From a virus: DNA of 39,537 nucleotides. The notes below the pieces were generated by a model that saw only the letters and a program-made list of their open reading frames with translations, was not told the DNA's origin and ran no database searches. Below, one piece after another: positions 8,163 to 17,073 of the stretch. The DNA is taken from IMG/VR virus record IMGVR_UViG_3300008113_000530, positions 1 through 39,537 of that record, one strand, 5' to 3'. Both the position numbers and the translations under genes were made by a program. Numbering within the stretch: position 1 is the stretch's first letter; each line of letters opens with the position of its first letter.

Positions 8163-9191
8163 ATGTCAAGCTATTCTAATCGTCAATTTAATAGTGGTTC
8201 CGGTGGGTCACCTGTACTACGTGATTTCCAACATGCTGCTCGTTCTTTTGTCGACGGCGACTTTGCACTAGCTCCAAGGCTTAAATTTCAACATCATGTT
8301 GTTATAAGCACCTTAGGAGGCTCAAGCTCTCAACTTAGTGCTGTTATTAAAAGCATGGAAACTCCTAAAATTTCTGTCAATACAGAAGTAGCAAATCAAT
8401 ATAACAGACGTAATGTTATAATGTTAAATTTAAATTATCAGCAGGTAACATTAAAATTTTATGATGATAATTCTGGAGTAGCTAGAAAAGTTTTTGAAAG
8501 TTGGTACAGTTATACATTTGGCGACCATGGTGCAGCACAAGCTGGTCTATATGGTAAAAGTTTTGGTCCTCCATTGACTTCATATGGTTTAGAAAACGAA
8601 CCTGTAGTTCCTTTTGTAAATTATGTAAAAATTCATACATTTGCTAAACGCAAATGGCAAGGGTTTACATTAGTACACCCTGTTATTGTATCATGGAGTC
8701 ACGATACGTTTAACTGGACTGACACAAGTCCTGCAGAACACACTATGGTAGTAGCGTATGATGCTGTAACATATGATAGCGGTGGTGCAGGCCCTGGAAG
8801 TCCGCCAAACTTTGCATCTGCAAATTATGATCAAACTCCAAGTCCGTTAAAGTCGGGCGGTGGTGGAAGAAGTCCGTCGCCGGGTGTACAAGGTGGAGTT
8901 CTAAACGGTAAAGAACAAGTATTTGGATCTGCTGAAAGAAAAGTAGATCCTACTAGTGCTTACAAAAGTCCATTAACGGCTCTTTCAGCTAATCCTAATT
9001 CTGCTAAACAGTATATCGAAACTAAACCATTAACTAATCAAGGTCTAGCAAATTCTACAAAAAATTCACCTATTAGAAATCCGCAAAGAAGTTCAAACTT
9101 AGGACGTATTGGATTAAACGACACAGCATTCCCTGTTTACGACAAAGATAATACTGTGCCTACAACACAAAGAAGAATAACTGGTTTATAA
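8163..9191 (+). CDS. Second tail-tube-fold virion protein (gp19/gp54-like)
   Basis: 342 residues. The first 210 have the tube-family look: LAPRLKFQHHVVIST, SMETPKISVNTEV with YNRRNVIMLNLNYQQVTLKF, and a closing PAEHTMVVAYDAVTYDSG strand pair. The last 130 residues are low-complexity Gly/Ser/Pro/Asn and probably disordered. Candidate roles are the tail tube initiator (gp54) or another baseplate tube-cap protein. Assignment to one T4 gene is not possible from sequence alone. It lies between gp19 and gp4 in the late block and ends one base before the next ATG. Confidence 0.6.
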   Translation: MSSYSNRQFNSGSGGSPVLRDFQHAARSFVDGDFALAPRLKFQHHVVISTLGGSSSQLSAVIKSMETPKISVNTEVANQYNRRNVIMLNLNYQQVTLKFYDDNSGVARKVFESWYSYTFGDHGAAQAGLYGKSFGPPLTSYGLENEPVVPFVNYVKIHTFAKRKWQGFTLVHPVIVSWSHDTFNWTDTSPAEHTMVVAYDAVTYDSGGAGPGSPPNFASANYDQTPSPLKSGGGGRSPSPGVQGGVLNGKEQVFGSAERKVDPTSAYKSPLTALSANPNSAKQYIETKPLTNQGLANSTKNSPIRNPQRSSNLGRIGLNDTAFPVYDKDNTVPTTQRRITGL

Positions 9192-9192
9192 C

Positions 9193-9573
9193 ATGGCAGT
9201 CGAAAGAAAATATAATCTACCTAGCAAAGAAGTCACTGACAGCAGCGAAGAAGTAAGAAACTTCTTTGATAATTTTTTCCTACATCAAATTACATTCCCT
9301 AGCAATCAAATTGATGCTGTAATAGGTTTTTTCTTAAAAAGAGGATTTGATGAACAGGCAGCACGTAGCACTTGCATTGTACTATTAAATCAAGCTAGAT
9401 TAGAAAACATAAACCCTTTACAGCTATTAGATACACTAAAAGGCCTTAATGATATTAAACTTAGTGAGATAGTTACTGAAGTATTAAACACTTATCGTGA
9501 TAGACGATCTGCATTAGGTTATAAACTTACAGTGCTTGAAGAAACCCTAGAAAGCAGAAACATTGTTCAATGA
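9193..9573 (+). CDS. Conserved T4-like phage virion-associated protein
   Basis: 126 residues, mostly helical, no cysteine cluster or membrane segment. IGFFLKRGFDEQAARSTCIV, LLDTLKGLNDIKLSEIVTEV and the ending ETLESRNIVQ are shared with a conserved protein of cyanophages and pelagiphages found among structural genes. Its exact role is unknown to me. It is packed tightly between the tube-like protein and gp4 and overlaps the gp4 start by ATGA. Confidence 0.6.
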   Translation: MAVERKYNLPSKEVTDSSEEVRNFFDNFFLHQITFPSNQIDAVIGFFLKRGFDEQAARSTCIVLLNQARLENINPLQLLDTLKGLNDIKLSEIVTEVLNTYRDRRSALGYKLTVLEETLESRNIVQ

Positions 9574-10010
9574 GTCGCAGATTTGCTCAAGGAAAATATC
9601 AAGTTATTAATGCCGACAAATATGTAGGCACTCGCCAACCTACATATAGGAGCAGCTGGGAATGGAGCTTTATGAAGTTCTGTGACACTGACCCTAGAAT
9701 ACTAAAATGGGCAAGCGAATCTATCAAAATACCTTATCGAGATCCATTTACAGGTAAAGGTACAATTTACGTACCTGATTTTTTTATACAGTATGTAGAT
9801 AACAAAGGTAAAATGCAAGCCGAAATTATTGAAGTAAAACCACAAAATCAAACAGTGCTAGAAAAAGTCGGTAGGAATCGTAACAACCAAATACAGTATG
9901 CAAAGAATGTAGTTAAATGGCGGGCAGCTCAAGAGTTTTGTAATAAACAGGGCTTAAAGTTTCGTGTACTTAACGAACAAGACTTATTTCATAATGGTCG
10001 CAGAGGATAA
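9570..10010 (+). CDS. gp4: Head completion protein gp4
   Basis: 146 residues, close to T4 gp4 (150). Conserved blocks are YRSSWEWSFMKFCD (26-39), ILKWASESIKIPY, a YVPDFFIQY strand and IIEVKPQNQT. The arrangement E...PDF...EVK is that of a PD-(D/E)xK nuclease fold, as proposed for gp4, which finishes the filled head before tail attachment. The N-terminus overlaps the preceding stop as ATGA, so translation is coupled. Confidence 0.85.
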   Translation: MSRRFAQGKYQVINADKYVGTRQPTYRSSWEWSFMKFCDTDPRILKWASESIKIPYRDPFTGKGTIYVPDFFIQYVDNKGKMQAEIIEVKPQNQTVLEKVGRNRNNQIQYAKNVVKWRAAQEFCNKQGLKFRVLNEQDLFHNGRRG

Positions 10011-10018
10011 GTAGTATT

Positions 10019-10495
10019 ATGAAAAAACTTGAAGAAATCCTTAATTTGCCAGAAAGCAAGAAGACTATTAAAAAAGCTGAACGTCAAGAAGCTAAAGAAT
10101 CTGTCGCTCAACCGTTTTTAAGAGATATTTCGGAATTTGATAAAATCTCTAGTGCGTTACCGCAAGTAAAGGGTCTCGGCGATATAAGCGATAAAGAATT
10201 TGACGACCTAGCACAACGAGCAACAGATGCGTTTGATGATTTAATGGATTTAGGCATGAACGTAGAAGCTAGGTATAGCGGTCGTGTATTTGAAGTTGCT
10301 GGCGGCATGCTTAAGAATGCTATTGATGCAAAAGCAGCTAAAATTGATAAAAAACTTAAAATGATCGAGTTACAAATTAAAAAACAAAAACTAGATCAAG
10401 ATGCCGGTGAAGATAATGGCGTAGATGTTAGCGGTACTGGAGTTATTGTTACAGATCGCAATAGCCTTATTGAAAAACTAAAGAATTTGAAATAA
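10019..10495 (+). CDS. gp16: Small terminase subunit gp16
   Basis: 158 residues, close to T4 gp16 (164). It starts MKKLEEILNLPESKKT and is rich in charged helices. The core EFDDLAQRATDAFDDLMDLG and FEVAGGMLKNAIDAKAAKIDKKLKM forms the coiled-coil oligomerisation region. The tail GVIVTDRNSLIEKLKNLK resembles the conserved gp16 C-terminus. The small terminase recognises concatemeric DNA and stimulates gp17. It lies close to gp17 but is separated from it by two possible internal-protein genes. Confidence 0.8.
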   Translation: MKKLEEILNLPESKKTIKKAERQEAKESVAQPFLRDISEFDKISSALPQVKGLGDISDKEFDDLAQRATDAFDDLMDLGMNVEARYSGRVFEVAGGMLKNAIDAKAAKIDKKLKMIELQIKKQKLDQDAGEDNGVDVSGTGVIVTDRNSLIEKLKNLK

Positions 10496-10498
10496 ATA
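10491..10498 (+). promoter_or_regulatory. Possible late promoter box overlapping the gp16 stop
   Basis: AATAAATA contains the gp16 TAA stop and lies 19 nt before the ATG at 10518. It is a one-base variant of the late consensus in an AT-rich context, so support is moderate. Confidence 0.45.
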
Positions 10499-10517
10499 TA
10501 TTATCGGAATTTTGACC

Positions 10518-11129
10518 ATGAAATCATTTAAAGACTACCTCACTGAAAGCATAGAAGAAAAACTTTACTCTTTTAAGATTAAAGTTGCTGGAAAACTACC
10601 TGACAACTGCGAAGATGTCATGGAAAATGCTTTGAAAAAATATGAAATAGCTAAATTTGCTAAAGCTAGAACTGTACCTATTCAAGCTAAGGTGCCTGAT
10701 TTTCCAGAAATGGAAAACGTAGAAGTAACAGTTTTTGACGTGGATCTAAAGTATCCAACAACTAGTACAGTACTACACAGTTACATGACTGAACAAACTG
10801 GGCTAAAAGGATGCTGTATTAAAGTAAGAACCGCGCTTGAAGAGAATGAAGCAGAATTAAATCTTGAAGAAGAAAATGCAGAAACAAAAGGCGGAAAACC
10901 TTTAATTGGTCAATGTGATTTTCCTGCAAGCAATAATCAAAAAATAGTAGGCGAAAAACATGTTCTTAGTCTACTTAAAGAATTGTCAAAGAAAAGAAAT
11001 GAACCGCAACAATATAAAGGTGTTAATGACAGTTTGTTAGCTAAAAAAGCACCAAAAGAAAAAGCCGCTGAACTTGCTAAAGCTTCACCTGCTAAGAGCC
11101 CTATTAGCGGCAAAGGAAAAACAAAATGA
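10518..11129 (+). CDS. Possible capsid-targeted internal or core protein
   Basis: 203 residues from the ATG at 10518. An upstream in-frame TTG at 10512 is less likely because it places MT in front of the conserved start. MKSFKDYLTES is close to the T4 internal-protein targeting sequence (MKTYQEFIAE), with a Leu-Thr-Glu site for prohead protease cleavage at residues 8-10. A globular middle (about 20-105, VTVFDVDLKYPT) precedes an acidic helix (ALEENEAELNLEEENAE) and a Lys/Ala/Pro-rich tail. I recognise relatives in marine T4-like phages but not a defined function. It overlaps the next gene by ATGA. Confidence 0.6.
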   Translation: MKSFKDYLTESIEEKLYSFKIKVAGKLPDNCEDVMENALKKYEIAKFAKARTVPIQAKVPDFPEMENVEVTVFDVDLKYPTTSTVLHSYMTEQTGLKGCCIKVRTALEENEAELNLEEENAETKGGKPLIGQCDFPASNNQKIVGEKHVLSLLKELSKKRNEPQQYKGVNDSLLAKKAPKEKAAELAKASPAKSPISGKGKTK

Positions 11130-11740
11130 ATTTTCAAGAATTATTATCTCGCATCAACGAATTAGATCAGCCTATGATCGAAGAGCCTAATGAAGGCAAT
11201 GCTTATGGTCAGGCAGTTCAAAATACTCCACCAGGCGAAGAAATCAAAATAGACGGTAAAGGTACTGGCGATATTAAACGAGAAGAAGTTGTAGCAGACG
11301 GATGTGGTATGGGTCCTATGGGTTCTATGAATCCGCCACAACAAGATAATGTTAATATGAATGTTAGTATGAATGGTTCTGGTGCCGGTGGTATTCGTGA
11401 CTTGTTAGACATTCTAAAGAATTTAGATGGCGGCTCGGATGAGCATGGCGACGGGCATGACTTAGGTGACCTCATTGCCAAAATGGACGGTCCTGATGAA
11501 ATGCCAGCTCCTATGGCAATGAAAAAACCTATTGTTGTAGGTGATGATATACCAGTTGATGAATTTGCTAACGAGCCAGATGAAATGTATGCACCTGCTC
11601 AAGCAGTAACACCAACTGGCGACGATTTGCATAGCAAAGGCGGAGAAGCCCCAAAAGTTAACGGTGGCGGTAATCCGATGACTATGGAAAGTTTAGTTAA
11701 ACGCCTTGATAGTCTGTATCAAGAAGTTAAGTCTAGATAA
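11126..11740 (+). CDS. Acidic Met/Gly-rich protein, possible head core component
   Basis: 204 residues. MNFQELLSRINELDQPM starts the protein and offers an Ile-Asn-Glu site (10-12) of gp21 type. The middle has GMGPMGSMNPP and a run with NVNMNVSMNGSG. The rest is acidic, with repeated Asp/Glu/Gly/Met, and ends in a helix MESLVKRLDSLYQEVKSR. The composition and position next to the terminase genes fit an internal or scaffold-like protein. No enzyme motif is visible. It is followed by a strong terminator. Confidence 0.55.
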   Translation: MNFQELLSRINELDQPMIEEPNEGNAYGQAVQNTPPGEEIKIDGKGTGDIKREEVVADGCGMGPMGSMNPPQQDNVNMNVSMNGSGAGGIRDLLDILKNLDGGSDEHGDGHDLGDLIAKMDGPDEMPAPMAMKKPIVVGDDIPVDEFANEPDEMYAPAQAVTPTGDDLHSKGGEAPKVNGGGNPMTMESLVKRLDSLYQEVKSR

Positions 11741-11757
11741 TAAAAACTGACACCTAA

Positions 11758-11781
11758 AACGGGCCATAGGCCCGTTTTTTT
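11758..11781 (+). terminator. Rho-independent terminator before gp17
   Basis: AACGGGCC (11758-11765), loop ATA, GGCCCGTT (11769-11776) and a T-run to 11781. It separates gp16 and the internal-protein genes from the gp17 transcript. Confidence 0.9.
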
Positions 11782-11784
11782 ATT

Positions 11785-11791
11785 GTAAATA
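11785..11791 (+). promoter_or_regulatory. Late promoter box of gp17
   Basis: TGTAAATA, with core GTAAATA at 11785-11791, ends 4 nt before the ATG at 11796 and lies directly after the terminator T-run. The gap cannot hold a ribosome site. Confidence 0.55.
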
Positions 11792-11795
11792 CAAT

Positions 11796-13391
11796 ATGGC
11801 AACAAAAAGTTTAGACGGCGTTTTAACCAAAAAAGCCCATACTAAAGAAACATTTACAGAGCAACAGATTGCTGATTTGCTCAAGTGCAGTTCTGACGAC
11901 GGGTATCATCATTTCTGTAGTACCTTCTTTTATATACAGCACCCTGTTAAAGGTAAGATGCTGTTTGAACCATTTGAGTATCAAACACGGTTATTAGATG
12001 CTTACCACGGACATAGATTTAATATTAACATGTTACCTCGACAGATGGGTAAAACTACCTGTGCTGCTGGTTACTTGTTATGGTATGCCATGTTCCACCC
12101 GGATCAGACAATATTAATTAGTGCTCACAAATATACTGGTTCGCAAGAAATTATGCAGCGTATTAGATACGCTTATGAATTATGTCCTGACTACATTCGT
12201 AGTGGGGTAGTAAACTACAATAAAGGGAGTATAGAATTTGATAATGGATCACGTATTGTCTCTACAACTACTACTGGCAACACAGGTCGTGGTATGTCTA
12301 TTTCCCTACTATACTGTGACGAGTTTGCATTTGTTCCGCCTAATATTGCAGACGAATTCTGGACTTCAATTTCGCCAACACTAGCAACTGGTGGTAAAGC
12401 AATCATTACTTCAACACCGAACAGTGACGAAGATACATTTGCTACTATATGGAAAGAAGCTAATAAAAAATTTGACGAGTTTGGTAACGAGAAAGAAACG
12501 GGTGTGAACGGATTCTTTCCGTTCACATGCTCTTGGAGTGAACATCCAGATAGAGATGATGCATGGGCAACAACAGAAAGGGGTCGTATTGGTGAAGAAC
12601 GATTCCGTCGAGAATACAATTGTGAATTCTTAGTATTTGACGAAACACTAATTAACAGTATTCATCTTGCTGGCATGGAAGGGCGAAACCCTATAATGAA
12701 TTTGGGACAAGTCCGTTGGTATAAAGAAATTAAAAAAGACATGTTATATGCAGTAAGTTTAGATCCTAGTTTAGGCACCGGCGGAAATAGATCTGCTATT
12801 CAAGTTGTTGAATTGCCCTCATTTATACAGGTTGGCGAATGGCATCATAATCTTACACCTATACAAGGTCAAATAAGAATTCTTAAAGAGATACTACAGT
12901 ATATTCAAACTCAAATAGGTGACGAAAGTAGTAACAGCCTTTACTGGAGTATTGAAAATAATAACATTGGCGAAGCTGGTTTAATTTGTATTAAAGACAT
13001 AGGTGAAGATCAGTTTCCTGGGTTGTTTGTCAGTGAGCCTATACGAAAAGGGCATGTACGCAAATTCCGTAAAGGGTTTAATACTACACATAAAGCTAAA
13101 ATTAGTGCCTGTGCTAGATTGAAATACCTAATCGAATCAAACAAAATGACCATTAACAGTAAACCTTTAATTACTGAACTAAAATCTTTTATAGCACAGG
13201 GTGTAAGTTTTCAGGGTAAAATGGAAGAGCCTGACGATTTAGTTAGTGCTATGCTATTAATTATACGTATGACACAGGTATTAGCTGACTGGGATGCAAG
13301 GGTATTTGATAGCTTTAGTACTAATGACGGAATTAATGACGAAGATTACGAAATGCCTATGCCCATTTATGTTTCGTCAACCCTAGCATAA
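11796..13391 (+). CDS. gp17: Large terminase subunit gp17 (packaging ATPase and nuclease)
   Basis: 531 residues, shorter than T4 gp17 (610). The N-terminal ATPase has LPRQMGKTTCAAGYL (Walker A, about 79-93) and LLYCDEFAFVP (Walker B with catalytic Glu, about 171-181), followed by ITSTPNSDEDTF coupling motif. The C-terminal RNase-H-like nuclease has SLDPSLGTGGNRSAI (about 320), SIENNNIGEAG (about 384) and EEPDDLVSAMLL (about 478), which supply its acidic residues. gp17 cuts concatemers and drives DNA into the prohead. Confidence 0.95.
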   Translation: MATKSLDGVLTKKAHTKETFTEQQIADLLKCSSDDGYHHFCSTFFYIQHPVKGKMLFEPFEYQTRLLDAYHGHRFNINMLPRQMGKTTCAAGYLLWYAMFHPDQTILISAHKYTGSQEIMQRIRYAYELCPDYIRSGVVNYNKGSIEFDNGSRIVSTTTTGNTGRGMSISLLYCDEFAFVPPNIADEFWTSISPTLATGGKAIITSTPNSDEDTFATIWKEANKKFDEFGNEKETGVNGFFPFTCSWSEHPDRDDAWATTERGRIGEERFRREYNCEFLVFDETLINSIHLAGMEGRNPIMNLGQVRWYKEIKKDMLYAVSLDPSLGTGGNRSAIQVVELPSFIQVGEWHHNLTPIQGQIRILKEILQYIQTQIGDESSNSLYWSIENNNIGEAGLICIKDIGEDQFPGLFVSEPIRKGHVRKFRKGFNTTHKAKISACARLKYLIESNKMTINSKPLITELKSFIAQGVSFQGKMEEPDDLVSAMLLIIRMTQVLADWDARVFDSFSTNDGINDEDYEMPMPIYVSSTLA

Positions 13392-13394
13392 ATA
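13388..13394 (+). promoter_or_regulatory. Late promoter box of the 2OG oxygenase gene
   Basis: CATAAATA, core ATAAATA at 13388-13394, overlaps the gp17 stop and ends 5 nt before the ATG at 13400. A leaderless late mRNA is predicted. Confidence 0.65.
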
Positions 13395-13399
13395 TAACT

Positions 13400-13981
13400 A
13401 TGATGATATTTGAAGACCTAATAGACGAGCAAACTCAAGATTTAATCGAAGAAGATATTTTATCTCAAGATTTTCCTTGGTTTTTTTGCCCCTATACTAT
13501 TGACCTTACAAATGCTACTGACTTAGAAAAAACTTTTGTATACGAACAAGGATTAAATCCTAATCAATTTGTTCATCTTGTTATCAGCGAAAGTAAAGTA
13601 AACAGTCAAAAGATAGAGCTTATAAGACCAGTGCTACAAAATTTAGCAGAAAAAATGCAAAAAAACATTTACGTTGAAAAAGCCAAATTTAATTTTTTAC
13701 CACAAGCTATTTCAGATGATTATCATTATCCCCATGTTGATATTAAATCAGATAGCGACGATATGATGTCAATGATATACTATGTAAATAATTGCGACGG
13801 TGATACATACTTTTTTGATGATATAGGCCCTAAAACTAAAACCTATACAACTGTAGTTGATAAAGTAACTCCTAAAAAAGGTAAAGCCGTTATATTTGAA
13901 TCTAAACAATTCCATTCTGGATCTAGTCCTGTAGTCTCGGAAAAAAGAATTGTATTAAACGTAGTTTTTAAAACGATATAA
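13400..13981 (+). CDS. 2-oxoglutarate/Fe(II)-dependent oxygenase
   Basis: 193 residues. The double-stranded beta-helix iron site is visible as YHYPHVDIKSD (H-x-D, about residue 113), the distal histidine in FESKQFHSGSSP (about 175) and the 2-oxoglutarate-binding Arg in KRIVLNVVF near the C-terminus. This is the prolyl-4-hydroxylase-like type found widely in marine T4-like phages. Such enzymes hydroxylate proteins, nucleic-acid bases or small molecules, and the substrate cannot be told here. It starts with ATGATG (13400 or 13403), without a ribosome site, just after gp17. Confidence 0.8.
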   Translation: MMIFEDLIDEQTQDLIEEDILSQDFPWFFCPYTIDLTNATDLEKTFVYEQGLNPNQFVHLVISESKVNSQKIELIRPVLQNLAEKMQKNIYVEKAKFNFLPQAISDDYHYPHVDIKSDSDDMMSMIYYVNNCDGDTYFFDDIGPKTKTYTTVVDKVTPKKGKAVIFESKQFHSGSSPVVSEKRIVLNVVFKTI

Positions 13982-13983
13982 TT

Positions 13984-15882
13984 ATGGAACTAAATTTAGA
14001 AACAACTGCTGAAGAACTATTTGGGAAATTAAGAACACAATTTCCACAAATTAAACTAGGCGATGCTAACAATAATGTAACAGATACTCCTAAGGATGCT
14101 AGATTTTTTGAATTTGATTTTGTTAAAAAAGGACAAAACTTAGGAACTGTTACTGTAGATATTTCTGAGGATGACGGATTAGTTGTTATTTACAGCAACG
14201 ATATTGCTGATCAGGGATCTACCGGAATAACACAACAGTGGTATAATTTTTTAAAAGAGCTTAGAGAATTTGCCAAACAACACAGAATGAAATTTAGTGC
14301 TAGAGATACAACCAAATCAAATTTAGATAAAAGAGATTATAACTATCTAGCTAATAAGCACGGAGAAGCTGCAATGAGTGAAAGTAAATTATGGGGTACT
14401 TCCAAAACAAGTTTTCAAGACATGGGAGAAGCCAAACTTATCGTTAAACATACAAAGCCTGTTAACTACGATCTACCTGCTGGTAGAACTATGCACATTG
14501 ACAGCATCTATGTTGAAAATGCCGACGGAGAACGATTTAAGTATCCGTACAAGCATCTAAACGGAGCTAGAGCACTAGCACAACACGTTGCACACGGTGG
14601 TAACAGTTACGATTCTATTGGTCAACACATTATTGGTCTTTCAGAAGAATTAAACAAGTTACGCATGTTTAAAGGCTATGTTGATCGTAATGAAATGGTC
14701 AGCGAAGCTATGGGAGAAATCAATAGCAAAGTTTACGAACGTATTGATCAGGTTAAAAAAGAAATTCATAGTTTACAAAATGTAAATTATTACAAATCAT
14801 TTGCTGAGTCATGGACTGATCCAGAAGAAATTTTTATTCCAGAAGACGTAGTTAGTGACTGGGTAGATAGATTAACTATTCGCAGTTTTAATGAAGAATT
14901 AAAAAATGTGTTTCCATATATTTTTAAACTAGTTGGTGAAAATGTTGCCCCAGTAAAAGAAATTATGCCTAGTGATTTGTTTACAGATATTGAAGAAGAA
15001 TCTCAATACGATCCAGTAAAAGAAATTGACGAACTTGTTAACTATGAAACATACTTAAATCAAATTGTTGGAGAAAGCAATGATTTGTTTAGTAATAATC
15101 CAGAATCTCAAAGTGTAGCGTTGCAAAAATTAAATGCATTAATGAGTCAAGAATTACCAGGCGGCGCCGATGGTACTAATGTTATTCAAAGCCTAAAAGG
15201 TGTAATTGATGATCCAGAATTAACAAAAGCGTTAAAATTTGTTAGTGCATTAAATCCAGAAAGTGATGTTAGAGACATCATTGTACAATATTTAAAAGCT
15301 AAAGATGAAGAAACTGGTACTGATCTAAGTAGTCAAATTCAATTTGATAAAGGCGCAGCACCTGCACCAGCAGCGGCACCTACACCTGCACCAGCAGCGG
15401 CACCGGCAGCACCTACACCAGAACCGACTGAGCCTCAACCAGGTGTACCAGTAGCAGAAAGATTTATGCGAGCTATAGAAAAAGCTCGTCAAGCAGGTGC
15501 GACACAAGAAACTATTATTAGATTTAGTGGCAAAGATTTAACTATTAGAGAAGCAGCCAAACTTGCTAAAGTTGATGTTGGTACTATTTTTGCAGAAGAT
15601 TCGATGAGTAGTAAACAAGAAGAAGTAGTTGAGTTTATTAAATCTATGTACGACGAGCAAACTGGTTCTTTCCCCAAAGGTGAAACTGGTGTAATGATAG
15701 CAGTTGAAAAACAATTTGGCGAAGATGTTACTGAACTAGCATCAACGGTTATTAAAGAACTAAGCGCCATTTACGAATCAAAACGCCTTCGTCAATTGGC
15801 TGGTATTACTGAACACGGTCTTCAAAAACCACAAGCTAGTGTTGCCGAGATGTTTAAAGCTTTGAACGCAAGACTTCAATAA
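13984..15882 (+). CDS. Large probable virion protein with an Ala/Pro linker
   Basis: 632 residues. The N-terminal part (1-130) is a small alpha/beta region. ESKLWGTSKTSFQ, AKLIVKHTKPVNYDLPAGR and ERFKYPYKHLNGARAL (about 132-200) belong to a family I recognise from marine T4-like phages. A long helical section follows. Residues about 458-488 are almost only Ala and Pro, in three near-repeats, a flexible linker. The C-terminal domain has SFPKGETGVMIAVEKQFG and ESKRLRQLAGITEHG. The function is unknown; its position in the late block suggests a virion or ejected protein. It begins 2 nt after the oxygenase stop. Confidence 0.55.
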   Translation: MELNLETTAEELFGKLRTQFPQIKLGDANNNVTDTPKDARFFEFDFVKKGQNLGTVTVDISEDDGLVVIYSNDIADQGSTGITQQWYNFLKELREFAKQHRMKFSARDTTKSNLDKRDYNYLANKHGEAAMSESKLWGTSKTSFQDMGEAKLIVKHTKPVNYDLPAGRTMHIDSIYVENADGERFKYPYKHLNGARALAQHVAHGGNSYDSIGQHIIGLSEELNKLRMFKGYVDRNEMVSEAMGEINSKVYERIDQVKKEIHSLQNVNYYKSFAESWTDPEEIFIPEDVVSDWVDRLTIRSFNEELKNVFPYIFKLVGENVAPVKEIMPSDLFTDIEEESQYDPVKEIDELVNYETYLNQIVGESNDLFSNNPESQSVALQKLNALMSQELPGGADGTNVIQSLKGVIDDPELTKALKFVSALNPESDVRDIIVQYLKAKDEETGTDLSSQIQFDKGAAPAPAAAPTPAPAAAPAAPTPEPTEPQPGVPVAERFMRAIEKARQAGATQETIIRFSGKDLTIREAAKLAKVDVGTIFAEDSMSSKQEEVVEFIKSMYDEQTGSFPKGETGVMIAVEKQFGEDVTELASTVIKELSAIYESKRLRQLAGITEHGLQKPQASVAEMFKALNARLQ

Positions 15883-15906
15883 ACGGCTAAAATAAATCAT
15901 AATTAA

Positions 15907-15965
15907 GCAAGATTTCTCTTGCAAACATAAATAAAAACGCATACAATAACATGTATGCGTTTTTT
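15907..15965 (+). terminator. Terminator ending the structural block, before gp32
   Basis: A small hairpin GCAAGA-TTTC-TCTTGC (15907-15922) is followed by a strong one: AAAACGCATAC (15934-15944) pairs with GTATGCGTTTT (15953-15963) and runs into Ts to 15965. It separates the late virion transcript from gp32. Confidence 0.85.
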
Positions 15966-16032
15966 GTTTAGTAGGTTCTAAACAAATAAAGGCAAATACA
16001 ATAGGCTATTAAAATTTATTAGGAGGCTCATT

Positions 16033-17019
16033 ATGGCATCATTAGCTGAAATTCGCGCAAAATTAAAGGAACAAGAAACACGCTCAACAGGCGACGGTAA
16101 CAGAACAGGTGGAGATAATTCCATTTATCCGTTCTGGAACTTAAAGGAAGGTTCCGAATCAACAGTCCGTTTTCTTCCTGACGGAAATTCCGATAACACA
16201 TTTTTCTGGGTAGAACGTGCAATGATCAAATTGCCATTCCCTGGAGTTAAGAACTCGACTGATAGTAAACAAGTTACTGTCAACGTCCCTTGTATGGAAA
16301 TGTATGGCGAAAGCTGTCCTATCCTTAACGAAGTACGTGGTTGGTTCAAAGATCCTACTTTAGAAGATATGGGTCGTAAATACTGGAAGAAGCGTTCATA
16401 CATCTTCCAAGGATACGTTGTTGAAGACGGTTTGAAAGAACAAGAACGTCCAGAAAATCCTATCCGTAGATTTATTATTGGACCACAAATTTTTCAACTT
16501 ATCCGTGGCGCATTGCTAGATCCAGAAATGGATGACTTGCCAACTGACGCAGTTAACGGTGTTGACTTTAAATTGATCAAAACTTCAAAGGGTGGTTATG
16601 CTGACTATTCTACTAGCAAGTGGAGTCGCCGTACTCGTCCGCTCGACGATGCGGAAACTGCCGCTTTAGAACAACATGGTTTGTTTAGTCTTAAGGATTA
16701 CTTGCCTAAGAAGCCTTCAGACGTAGAAGTTAAAGTTATCAAAGAAATGTTCGAAGCTTCTGTTGCAGGCGAACCGTTTGATATGGACCGTTGGGGGCAA
16801 TACTTTAAGCCAGCAGGTATGAGTTCTGCTACTGGTGATCCTAATACTGTTAAGGCTGCTCCAAAGGCTGCTCCTGTTGTAGCCGATGAAGACGAAGCTC
16901 CATGGGAACAACCTGCCGCTAAGGCAGCACCTGCTCCTAAAGCAGAAGAATCAAAACCTGCCGCAGGCGGTAGCAAGGCAGAAGATATCCTTGCTATGAT
17001 TCGTAATCGAAACAAGTAA
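16033..17019 (+). CDS. gp32: Single-stranded DNA-binding protein gp32
   Basis: 328 residues. The N-terminal basic cooperativity segment (LAEIRAKLKEQE) is followed by the OB core: YPFWNLKEGSESTVRFLPDG, FFWVERAMIKLPFPGV and NVPCMEMYGESCPIL. Only two Cys (about 87 and 95) lie where T4 gp32 has a three-Cys/one-His zinc site, so the zinc site looks altered. The C-terminus is Ala/Pro/Glu-rich and acidic, ending EDILAMIRNRNK, for partner binding. A perfect AGGAGG at 16021-16026 precedes the ATG, fitting high expression. It coats ssDNA in replication and recombination. Confidence 0.95.
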   Translation: MASLAEIRAKLKEQETRSTGDGNRTGGDNSIYPFWNLKEGSESTVRFLPDGNSDNTFFWVERAMIKLPFPGVKNSTDSKQVTVNVPCMEMYGESCPILNEVRGWFKDPTLEDMGRKYWKKRSYIFQGYVVEDGLKEQERPENPIRRFIIGPQIFQLIRGALLDPEMDDLPTDAVNGVDFKLIKTSKGGYADYSTSKWSRRTRPLDDAETAALEQHGLFSLKDYLPKKPSDVEVKVIKEMFEASVAGEPFDMDRWGQYFKPAGMSSATGDPNTVKAAPKAAPVVADEDEAPWEQPAAKAAPAPKAEESKPAAGGSKAEDILAMIRNRNK

Positions 17020-17031
17020 TAAGTAACACGG

Positions 17032-17060
17032 CTCGGGCCTTGCGCCCGAGTTCTCTTCTC
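17032..17060 (+). terminator. Hairpin between gp32 and uvsX (terminator or attenuator)
   Basis: CTCGGGC (17032-17038), loop CTTGC, GCCCGAG (17044-17050), then TTCTCTTCTC, a T-rich but broken tract. It would stop part of the gp32 transcripts before uvsX and so keep gp32 in excess. Confidence 0.65.
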
Positions 17061-17073
17061 TTAAGGATATTAT

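Noticed and set aside
11162-11481. Two minus-strand frames opposite the acidic Met/Gly protein
   Set aside because: Pro/Ser-rich and Ile/Phe-rich products are mirror effects of the coding strand, and there is no start signal.
15325-15507. Cys/Arg-rich reading frame on the minus strand
   Set aside because: It is the antisense of the Ala/Pro linker of the 632-residue protein, and its CWCRC repeats come only from GCA/CCA codons.
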